This document shows positions 1 to 5,781 of a stretch of DNA of 9,142 bases, one piece after another. The notes under the pieces are model-generated. The model saw nothing but the letters and a program-made list of their open reading frames with translations. It did not search any database and had not been told where the DNA came from. Source of the DNA: Clostridiales bacterium (GTDB lineage Bacteria; Bacillota; Clostridia; Christensenellales; Aristaeellaceae); NCBI GenBank assembly GCA_022776785.1, contig JALFHA010000394.1:1-9142 (forward strand), in the 5' to 3' direction. How positions within the stretch are numbered: the stretch's first letter is position 1; the number at the start of each line of letters is the position of its first letter. Position numbers and translations under genes: made by a program.

Positions 1-140
1 GCCCTCTGAAAACTGTTTCTTCCGGCCCGTCATTAGGTGAGTGCGTACATTGTACTTGGCTAGGTTTTCGCTTGCGCACGCCCAGTGGGCGAAGCAGCGC
101 GAGCGGAAACGGCCGGGAGAGTAGGACGTTGCCGGATTCC
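1..140 (+). ncRNA. 5S rRNA-like structured repeat, copy 1
   Basis: From about 111 to 140 the sequence reads like the 3' end of bacterial 5S rRNA (GGGAGAGTAGG, then GCCGG at 131-135). At 50-60 it has a loop E/helix IV-like 5' strand (ATTGTACTTGG; 5S usually has ATGGTACTTGG). Between them is an insertion: a 14 bp stem (64-77 with 97-110) capped by a small hairpin CGCCC-AGT-GGGCG (79-91). CTTGGCT can pair with GGCCGGG as helix IV, GCGT with ACGT as helix V, and CCGGC (22-26) with GCCGG as a short helix I. The conserved 5S loop B/C segment and helices II-III are missing. The 5' boundary is unknown because the window begins here. It may be a 5S-derived RNA, a pseudogene family or a repeat acting only as DNA; the fold is better supported than the function. 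Confidence 0.5.
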
Positions 141-144
141 ACAA

Positions 145-178
145 AGGAAAGCACCCCACGGATGTGGGGTGTTTTCCT
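145..178 (+). terminator. intrinsic terminator after repeat copy 1
   Basis: A 15 bp stem (145-159 with 164-178) has one G-U pair and the four-base loop GGAT. The T run (TTTT) lies within the 3' arm. It begins four bases after the end of the 5S-like repeat, so a transcript of copy 1 would end here. The A-rich 5' arm means it could also work on the other strand. Confidence 0.75.
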
Positions 179-197
179 GTGTGGAGCTGAGATGTTG

Positions 198-325
198 CTA
201 ACGCTCCCGGCCTGTCTTCATGTGAGTGCGTACATTGTACTTGCTTAGGTTTCCATCCGCGCGCGCCCAGTGGGCGAAACAGCGTGGATGGAAACGGCCG
301 GGAGAGTAGGACGTTGCCGGATTCC
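198..325 (+). ncRNA. 5S rRNA-like structured repeat, copy 2
   Basis: This is the second full copy. The core GTGAGTGCGTACATTGTACTT (one base longer in each flank) and the 3' segment from GAAAC to GGATTCC match copy 1 exactly. The hairpin arms differ but still pair: 249-262 with 282-295, 14 bp. Compared with copy 1, three pairs change on both sides (G-C to A-U, C-G to U-A, U-A to C-G), three change between Watson-Crick and G-U, and none is broken. The apical CGCCC-AGT-GGGCG (264-276) is unchanged. Such covariation argues for selection on RNA or single-strand structure. Only about 20 bases separate the preceding terminator from the start, so a normal 5S 5' half cannot be present. The helix IV strand reads CTTGCTT rather than CTTGGCT and pairs less well. 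Confidence 0.5.
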
Positions 326-365
326 AAAGAAATAAGCTCAGCCGTGTGGCTGGGCTTATTTCTTT
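326..365 (+). terminator. intrinsic terminator after repeat copy 2
   Basis: An 18 bp stem (326-343 with 348-365) has one G-U pair and loop GTGT, with an AAAGAAAT-rich 5' arm and TTATTTCTTT in the 3' arm. It starts directly after the repeat's final GGATTCC and resembles a bidirectional terminator. The stem sequence is unrelated to the one after copy 1. Confidence 0.8.
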
Positions 366-427
366 GCCCTCTGGAAACTGTTTCTCCCGACCCGTCATTA
401 GGTAAGTGCGTACATTGTACTTGCTTA
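366..427 (+). repeat. partial third copy of the 5S-like repeat, cut by IS630 element
   Basis: Positions 366-427 match 1-62 at about 56 of 62 positions, from GCCCTCT through GTACATTGTACTT to GCTTA. The match stops exactly at the insertion sequence. The hairpin and 5S-like 3' segment expected next are not found on the far side of the element (from 1531), so this copy lost its 3' half, perhaps by a deletion next to the insertion. Shared bases upstream of the core (GCCCTCTG.AAACTGTTT) show that copies 1 and 3 are more alike at the 5' end than either is to copy 2. Confidence 0.7.
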
Positions 428-429
428 TA

Positions 430-447
430 CTATTTCTCGTCTAAAAT
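430..447 (+). repeat. left terminal inverted repeat of IS630 element
   Basis: CTATTTCTCGTCTAAAAT follows the TA at 428-429. It matches the reverse complement of 1511-1528 at 15 of 18 positions. It overlaps the last codons and stop of the second transposase frame. Confidence 0.75.
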
Positions 448-1004
448 ATAGATAGAATCCATTTTCTGCCCGTGATGCTTTTGATGACTGTCGCGGGCAG
501 ATTTTTGATATTAAAACACAATCTATCTATAACAGCTTCGAGCGAGTCGAATATCTCATTCTGAAAACCCCGTTTGCGGATTTCTTTCCAAATCTGTTCT
601 ATGGGGTTCATTTCAGGTGTGTAGGGCGGAATAAAGAATAATTCAATGTTTTCCGGAACAATGAGCTCATTTGACTTATGCCATGCAGCACCATCACAGA
701 TGAGCAGGATATAGTCATCCGCGAATTGCTCCGAGAGCTTTTCCAGAAAGAAGTTCATGCTTTCGGTATCGCATCTCGTCATCACCCAGAAACAGCTATC
801 TCCGGTTTCCGGTTCTATCGCTCCATAGACATACCTGTATTCCCGTATATGGTGGCAGGGGACAATTGGCCGCACGCCCTTTCTGCACCAGCTCGCTGTG
901 GGTTTGCTAATCCGACCAGATCCTGCTTCGTCCTGAAACAGAATCCTCACCCGTTTTGGGGAGGCTTTCTCTACAAGCTCATCGTATCGAGTCTTAATTC
1001 TTTT
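441..1004 (-). CDS. IS630 transposase, catalytic part (second frame)
   Basis: This frame carries the DDE_3-type catalytic domain of IS630 transposases, which cut and join the element's ends. Counting from the GTG at 950 (Met-Arg-Ile-Leu-Phe-Gln-Asp-Glu), the likely acidic triad is D7 in FQDEAG, D86 in ICDGAAWH and E118 in the family hallmark PPYTPEMNPIEQIW. There is no ribosome binding site before that GTG, and the frame is open upstream to the AAAAG at 1004-1000, where a -1 slip from the first frame would enter it. The start given here is that slip point, which yields 187 residues. The joined protein would be about 348 residues, normal for the family. It ends with TAG at 441, inside the left inverted repeat. 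Either programmed frameshifting or an old one-base mutation explains the split. Confidence 0.8.
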   Translation of the reverse strand, partial: KRIKTRYDELVEKASPKRVRILFQDEAGSGRISKPTASWCRKGVRPIVPCHHIREYRYVYGAIEPETGDSCFWVMTRCDTESMNFFLEKLSEQFADDYILLICDGAAWHKSNELIVPENIELFFIPPYTPEMNPIEQIWKEIRKRGFQNEIFDSLEAVIDRLCFNIKNLPATVIKSITGRKWILSIF

Positions 1005-1486
1005 GAGTCAGCCTGCTCTTCTTCGCTGGCTGACTTTGGATGCTTTGGCCGCGGCATTTTCTTTACCCAGCCATGCCGCTTCAAAACACGATACACATAG
1101 CTGCAAGCTGTAGTTCCACCGATTTCTGCGTTCAGCGCTTTGCGGACTTCCTCGACTGTTGTGATATGGCCTTCTTTTGCCTTTTGCTCACATTCTTGAA
1201 GTATCTTTTCTTCCTGCTCATAGCTGAGTTTTCTGTTGTGGCCGGTGTATTTCATTCTTGCAAACTCTTCAAGGCCTTGCGTCTTAAACTGCTTGACTAC
1301 TTCCGAGATATACATCCAATTCATGTCCAGTTTCTCTGCTATTTCTTTGGATGTTTTCCCTTCGTATCGCAGTTCTATCACATGAAGCCGACGTGCTACT
1401 CTCTTATTCTGCGTGGCTTTCCTTGCCTTTACGACTGCTGTGTATTCTTCAGCGGTTATCTCATATTTCTTCATGTTCATCACCAT
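971..1486 (-). CDS. IS630 transposase, DNA-binding part (first frame)
   Basis: This 171-residue frame is the N-terminal half of the transposase. A helix-turn-helix is visible around residues 43-70 (GKTSKEIAEKLDMNWMYISE), followed by a winged-helix-like segment with SYVYRVLKRHGWVKK typical of IS630 proteins just before the catalytic domain. The last eight or so residues before TAG at 971 do not look like transposase; in the -1 frame the protein continues naturally (KTRYDELVEKASPKRVRILF). Three ATGs lie close together (1486, 1480, 1474) without a clear ribosome binding site. A TATAAT at 1496-1491 sits so near the first ATG that translation may begin at a later one or on a leaderless transcript. 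Confidence 0.8.
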   Translation of the reverse strand: MVMNMKKYEITAEEYTAVVKARKATQNKRVARRLHVIELRYEGKTSKEIAEKLDMNWMYISEVVKQFKTQGLEEFARMKYTGHNRKLSYEQEEKILQECEQKAKEGHITTVEEVRKALNAEIGGTTACSYVYRVLKRHGWVKKMPRPKHPKSASEEEQADSKELRLDTMSL

Positions 1487-1510
1487 TTGTATTATAACAC
1501 ATCAGTCGAG

Positions 1511-1528
1511 ATTTTAAAAGAGAAACAG
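1511..1528 (-). repeat. right terminal inverted repeat of IS630 element
   Basis: Read on the minus strand this is CTGTTTCTCTTTTAAAAT, differing from the left end at three of 18 positions. It is followed on the plus strand by the second TA (1529-1530). Confidence 0.75.
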
Positions 1529-1546
1529 TATCAAACAGAAAAGAAG

Positions 1547-1575
1547 CTGCGGCGCTGGTTGGACGCCGCAGTTTT
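1547..1575 (+). terminator. terminator-like hairpin right of the IS element
   Basis: CTGCGGCG (1547-1554) pairs perfectly with CGCCGCAG (1564-1571) across a nine-base loop, followed by TTTTGCTT. The left side is AAAAGAAG, so it could act in both directions. It stands where a terminator would be expected after the third repeat copy, matching the repeat-terminator arrangement of copies 1 and 2. It also insulates the pgk promoter from upstream transcription. Between here and the promoter (1576-1686) I see only a short hairpin GATGCA-TGCATC near 1599-1617. Confidence 0.6.
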
Positions 1576-1686
1576 GCTTGAGCACATTTACACCCGATGC
1601 AAAGCTCATGCATCATTTCCGTGGTTTTCTGTAGGTTTCCGGCTACGCGCTCACAGATGTTATTGCCGCTTTTTTTCGAGAAATCT

Positions 1687-1715
1687 TTGACAATTTCCAG
1701 CAAAAATGATACACT
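1687..1715 (+). promoter_or_regulatory. sigma-70-type promoter of the pgk operon
   Basis: A perfect -35 box TTGACA (1687-1692) and a -10 box TACACT (1710-1715, four of six consensus bases) are spaced by exactly 17 bp, preceded by the T-run CTTTTTTTCG. The predicted start is near 1722, giving a leader of about 140 bases. The leader is GC-rich and self-complementary: AGCCCG with CGGGCT around 1764-1792 and GCGCGG with CCGCGC around 1794-1812. I recognise no riboswitch in it and no clear CggR or cre operator. Confidence 0.7.
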
Positions 1716-1862
1716 AGATATGATCGACGGAGCATGTCTTCGCGCGATGCAAAAACGCATGAAAAGCCCGGGAAACCGCGGCTTTCACGGGCTGCGCGGA
1801 GTCCCGCCGCGCGCGCCCGGAAATAGTTTCGGGAAATGACGGTTTGAATGGAGGAGTTTCCC

Positions 1863-3065
1863 ATGGCGAAGAAAACTGTTGACGACATCAAGGTAACCGG
1901 CAAAAAGGTGCTTGTGCGCTGCGACTTCAACGTCCCGATGAAGGACGGCAAGATCACCAACGACAAGCGCATTGTCGCTGCGCTGCCCACGATCAAGAAG
2001 CTCGTGGCCGACGGCGGCCGTGTGATTCTGTGCAGCCATCTGGGCAAGCCGAAGAACGGCCCGGAGGCCAAGTTCTCCCTCGCGCCCGTGGCCGAGCGCC
2101 TGAGCGAGTATCTGGGCAAGCCGGTTGTCTTCGCGGACGATGATACCGTCGTCGGCGAGAAGGCCAAGGCTGCTGTCGCTGCGATGCAGGATGGCGACGT
2201 GGTGCTGCTGCAGAACACCCGCTTCCGTAAGGAAGAGACCAAGAACATTGAGGATTTCTCCAAGGAGCTCGCCTCTCTGGCGGACTGCTATGTGGATGAC
2301 GCGTTCGGCTCCTGCCATCGCGCGCACTGCTCCACCGAGGGCGTGACCAAGTTCCTCTCCCCGTGCGTCGCTGGCTATCTCATCGGCAAGGAGCTCGACG
2401 TGATGGGCAAGGCGCTGGAGAATGCGGACCGTCCGTTCGTCGCCGTGCTCGGCGGCGCGAAGGTGGCCGACAAGCTCAACGTCATCGAGAACCTGCTCGA
2501 GAAGGTCGATACCCTCATCATCGGCGGCGGCATGGCTTTCACCTTCCTCAAGGCGCAGGGCCTCGAAATCGGCAAGAGCCTGCTCGATGAGACCAAGATC
2601 GACTACTGCAAGAACATGATGGAAAAGGCCGCGGCCAAGGGCGTCAAGCTGCTGTTGCCGGTCGATACCGTCTGCGTCAAGGCGTTCCCGGATCCCATCG
2701 ACGCGCCGATTGACACCGTGACCGTCGATGCCGACAAGATCCCGGCGGACATGGAGGGCTGCGACATCGGCCCGAAGACCGCTGCGCTCTATGCCGAGGC
2801 TGTCAAGACCGCCAAGACCGTCATCTGGAACGGCCCGATGGGCGTGTTCGAGAACCCGACCCTCGCCGCTGGCACGCTGGCTGTGGCGAAGGCGATGGCC
2901 GAGAGCGAGGCTGTCACCATCATCGGCGGCGGCGACAGCGCTGCGGCTGTCGAGCAGATGGGCCTGGGCGACAAGATGACCCACATCTCCACCGGCGGCG
3001 GCGCCTCCCTGGAGTACCTCGAGGGCAAGGTTCTGCCCGGCGTTGCCTGCCTGGACGAGAAGTAA
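1863..3065 (+). CDS. pgk: phosphoglycerate kinase
   Basis: Phosphoglycerate kinase (EC 2.7.2.3) moves phosphate from 1,3-bisphosphoglycerate to ADP, giving 3-phosphoglycerate and the first ATP of lower glycolysis; it acts in the cytosol and reversibly. The 400 residues match normal bacterial length. Visible motifs are VRCDFNVP (18-25), SHLGKP (58-63), LLQNTRFR (115-122), [11 protein letters not shown] (145-155), the nucleotide-binding GGAK (197-200), WNGPMGVFE (332-340), GGGDSA (365-370) and HISTGGGAS (384-392). The ATG at 1863 is chosen because GGAGGAG sits six bases before it; an in-frame ATG at 1848 overlaps that ribosome binding site and would add five non-family residues. It is the first gene of the pgk-tpiA-gpmI operon. 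No gap gene precedes it, although gap often sits directly upstream in Firmicutes. Confidence 0.97.
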   Translation: MAKKTVDDIKVTGKKVLVRCDFNVPMKDGKITNDKRIVAALPTIKKLVADGGRVILCSHLGKPKNGPEAKFSLAPVAERLSEYLGKPVVFADDDTVVGEKAKAAVAAMQDGDVVLLQNTRFRKEETKNIEDFSKELASLADCYVDDAFGSCHRAHCSTEGVTKFLSPCVAGYLIGKELDVMGKALENADRPFVAVLGGAKVADKLNVIENLLEKVDTLIIGGGMAFTFLKAQGLEIGKSLLDETKIDYCKNMMEKAAAKGVKLLLPVDTVCVKAFPDPIDAPIDTVTVDADKIPADMEGCDIGPKTAALYAEAVKTAKTVIWNGPMGVFENPTLAAGTLAVAKAMAESEAVTIIGGGDSAAAVEQMGLGDKMTHISTGGGASLEYLEGKVLPGVACLDEK

Positions 3066-3091
3066 TTTCCCGGTTTTCCCTGAATCATCAT

Positions 3092-3121
3092 GCCCCGGGC
3101 GGCCTTGGGGCCGTCCGGGGC
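3092..3121 (+). other. strong hairpin between pgk and tpiA
   Basis: GCCCCGGGCGGCC (3092-3104) pairs with GGCCGTCCGGGGC (3109-3121) over 13 bp with one G-U pair and a TTGG loop. Only CTTTG follows rather than a full T-run, so it is a weak terminator at best. More likely it adjusts the ratio of pgk to downstream transcript by partial termination or by protecting RNA ends. I see no new promoter between it and tpiA. Confidence 0.55.
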
Positions 3122-3174
3122 CTTTGCGTGCGCCCTACCGGCGCTTTCATAACAGGATAAAGGAGAGCTTTACT

Positions 3175-3924
<750 letters not shown>

Positions 3925-3942
3925 TCGCTTCATCGGAGGATA

Positions 3943-5475
3943 ATGAATACTATGGCGAAGAAACCTGTTCTTCTGTGCATCATGGACGGCTTCGGCTGGG
4001 TGCCGGAGCAGACCGACGGCAACGCCATCGTCGCCGCGAAGAAGCCCAATCTCGACAAGCTCTTTGCCGAGTGCCCCTATACCACCATCGACGCCTCCGG
4101 CATGGCCGTCGGCCTGCCCGACGGGCAGATGGGCAACAGTGAGGTGGGCCACACCAACATCGGCGCGGGCCGCATCGTCTATCAGCAGCTGACGCTGATT
4201 ACCAAGTCCATTCTCGACGGCACGATGAAGAAAAACGACGTGCTCGTGCGCAACATGAAGAAGGCCATCGATGCGGGCAAGGCCATCCACTTCATGGGCC
4301 TTCAGGGCACCGGCGGTGTGCACAGCCACATCGATCACCTGTTCGGCCTGCTCGATCTGGCGAAGTCGCTCGGCGCGAAGGATGTGTACATCCACGCGAT
4401 CATGGACGGCCGCGACACCGACCCCCACGACGGCAAGGGCTTCCTCGAGCGCGTGCAGGGCAAGCTCGACGAGCTGGGTATCGGCAAGATTGCCACGGTC
4501 ACGGGCCGCTACTACGCGATGGACCGCGACTCCAACTGGGATCGCATCGAGAAGGCTTACGCCGCGTTCGTCTATGGCGAGGGCGAGCACGCTGCCAATG
4601 GCCTCGAGGCCATCGAGCGCAGCTATGCCGCCGGTGTGACGGATGAGTTCATCGTGCCGTGCGTCACCTGCGAGGGCGGCCGCGTGAGCGAGGGCGACAC
4701 CGTGGTGTTCCTCAACTTCCGCCCTGACCGCGCGCGCCAGATGACCCGCGTGTTCGTGGACGACGCCTTCAAGGGCTTTGAGCGCCGCTATGGCCGCTTC
4801 CCGGTCAACTACGTCTGCATGGCGGAGTACGACGCGACGATGCCCAACGTGGAGGTCGCCTATCCGCCGGTGGAGCTGACCAACGTGCTCGGCGAGTATC
4901 TCGCCAAGAATGGCAAGACCCAGCTGCGCATCGCGGAGACGGAGAAGTACGCGCATGTCACATTCTTCTTCAACGGCGGCGTGGAGGCCCCCTACGAGGG
5001 CGAGGATCGCAAGGTGATTCCGTCCCCGAAGGTCGCCACCTACGACCTCAAGCCGGAGATGAGCGCCTATGAGGTCGCCGACGAGTGCGCCGCGCGCATC
5101 CGCAGCGGCAAGTATGACGTGGTGATCCTCAACTTTGCCAACTGCGACATGGTCGGCCACACCGGCGTGTATGACGCGGCGGTCAAGGCTGTGGAGGCTG
5201 TGGACGCGTGCGTGGGCAAGGTGTGGGAGGCTGTCCGCGAGATGGGCGGCTGCATGTTCCTCACCGCCGACCACGGCAACGCCGACAAGATGCGCAACGA
5301 GGACGGCTCGCCCTTCACCGCGCACACCACCAACCCCGTGCCCTTCCTCGTGGCGGGCGTGGGCGATGTGAAGCTGCGCTGCGGCGGCTGCCTGGCCGAC
5401 ATCGCGCCGACCATGCTGCCCTACATCGGCCTGCCCGTCCCGGCAGAGATGACCGGCAAGAGCATCATCGAGTAA
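3943..5475 (+). CDS. gpmI: 2,3-bisphosphoglycerate-independent phosphoglycerate mutase
   Basis: This cofactor-independent, manganese-dependent mutase (EC 5.4.2.12) of the alkaline phosphatase superfamily converts 3-phosphoglycerate to 2-phosphoglycerate. The 510 residues are full length. Seen are the metal ligand D15 in IMDGFGW, the phosphoserine nucleophile S66 in GNSEVGH, MDGRDTDPH, TVTGRYYAMDRD, RPDRARQ, AHVTFFFNGG, NCDMVGHTG and TADHGNADKM. The start is uncertain: GGAGGA (3935-3940) lies only two bases before the ATG at 3943 but 11 before a second in-frame ATG at 3952 (MAKKPVLL), and either is possible. It follows tpiA by 18 bp and is probably cotranscribed. No enolase gene follows; the operon ends here. 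Confidence 0.96.
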   Translation: MNTMAKKPVLLCIMDGFGWVPEQTDGNAIVAAKKPNLDKLFAECPYTTIDASGMAVGLPDGQMGNSEVGHTNIGAGRIVYQQLTLITKSILDGTMKKNDVLVRNMKKAIDAGKAIHFMGLQGTGGVHSHIDHLFGLLDLAKSLGAKDVYIHAIMDGRDTDPHDGKGFLERVQGKLDELGIGKIATVTGRYYAMDRDSNWDRIEKAYAAFVYGEGEHAANGLEAIERSYAAGVTDEFIVPCVTCEGGRVSEGDTVVFLNFRPDRARQMTRVFVDDAFKGFERRYGRFPVNYVCMAEYDATMPNVEVAYPPVELTNVLGEYLAKNGKTQLRIAETEKYAHVTFFFNGGVEAPYEGEDRKVIPSPKVATYDLKPEMSAYEVADECAARIRSGKYDVVILNFANCDMVGHTGVYDAAVKAVEAVDACVGKVWEAVREMGGCMFLTADHGNADKMRNEDGSPFTAHTTNPVPFLVAGVGDVKLRCGGCLADIAPTMLPYIGLPVPAEMTGKSIIE

Positions 5476-5721
5476 TCATACTGTTCTGCGTTAAAACCGG
5501 CATGATGCCGGTTGCATCACCGACCAAGTGACGTAAGTCCCATTGCTTTGTGGTCGAGTCCGAAGCTTTGCAGAAGGACTTACAGAGTAAAAGATGGGAT
5601 AGCAATCGCGAAGCGAGGCCTGACGGTGAGTTCTTGACGAACAAACGAGAAAGCCGCAAGAAATACTTTAATCGAAGAACAGTATCAGAGAGAACCGCAG
5701 CGGATACCCGGAGCTGATCGC
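5476..5721. other. hairpin-rich, lower-GC intergenic stretch; possible decayed mobile element or structured RNA
   Basis: About 246 bases without a convincing gene, poorer in GC than both neighbours. Structures seen: AACCGGC-ATGAT-GCCGGTT (5495-5513) just after gpmI; two interleaved pairings, CGACCA (5521-5526) with TGGTCG (5551-5556) and GTAAGTCC (5533-5540) with GGACTTAC (5576-5583), which together would form a pseudoknot; TCGC-GAA-GCGA (5606-5616); and GTTC-TTGAC-GAAC (5630-5642). One plus frame stays open from about 5530 to a TGA near 5718 and includes NREARPDGEFLTNKRES. From memory this resembles the C-terminal tail of some IS200/IS605 TnpB proteins, but there is no start or ribosome binding site. 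A remnant of such an element, with its end hairpin and guide-RNA region, is one reading; a stand-alone RNA is another. Confidence 0.3.
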
Positions 5722-5766
5722 AAAAAAATCGGATGCAGGAGGAGATTCCTGCATCCGAATTTTTTT
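5722..5766. terminator. bidirectional terminator between convergent operons
   Basis: A perfect 12 bp stem, TCGGATGCAGGA (5729-5740) with its complement at 5747-5758, has a six-base loop and is flanked by seven A on the left and seven T on the right. It therefore ends in a T-run on either strand and can stop both the gpmI transcript and the opposing kinase-isomerase transcript, whose stop codon is only 16 bases away. Confidence 0.9.
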
Positions 5767-5781
5767 GGAGGGGGATCGGCT

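Larger units (their letters stand above)
428..1530 (-). mobile_element. IS630-family insertion sequence
   Basis: The element is about 1.1 kb, flanked by TA at 428-429 and 1529-1530, as expected for the TA target duplication of the IS630/Tc1-mariner group. The ends are imperfect inverted repeats agreeing at 15 of 18 positions. The transposase lies on the minus strand in two overlapping frames and fills almost all of the element; there is no passenger gene. GC content is visibly lower than in the surrounding housekeeping genes, consistent with acquisition. It lies in the third copy of the 5S-like repeat and upstream of the pgk promoter, so it does not break a protein-coding gene. Confidence 0.85.

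Noticed and set aside
1..325. Genuine 5S rRNA genes
   Set aside because: Only the 3' half resembles 5S. The conserved loop B/C segment and helices II-III are missing, and for copy 2 the preceding terminator leaves no room for a normal 5' half.
190..330. Integron-type attC sites or a CRISPR array
   Set aside because: A GTTGCTAACG is present, but there is no paired R'/R'' layout, no integrase and no cassette gene. Two and a half long, variable copies do not fit CRISPR repeats and spacers.
1491..1518. TATAAT with TTTAAA as the transposase promoter
   Set aside because: The -10 box ends only four bases before the first ATG, so the transcript would start inside the coding sequence, and the -35 match is weak. 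Not listed as a feature.
1722..1862. Riboswitch in the pgk leader
   Set aside because: The leader is GC-rich and can form small hairpins, but I recognise no conserved riboswitch core and no terminator or anti-Shine-Dalgarno arrangement.
1785..2984. Long minus-strand open frame antisense to pgk
   Set aside because: Low-complexity Ala/Leu/Arg/His/Val-rich translation with no recognisable domain or ribosome binding site, lying opposite a certain gene in GC-rich DNA; a codon-bias shadow.
5495..5513. Hairpin after gpmI as the operon's terminator
   Set aside because: The stem is good, but it is followed by GCATCACC on the plus strand instead of a T-run; the hairpin at 5722-5766 is a far better terminator.
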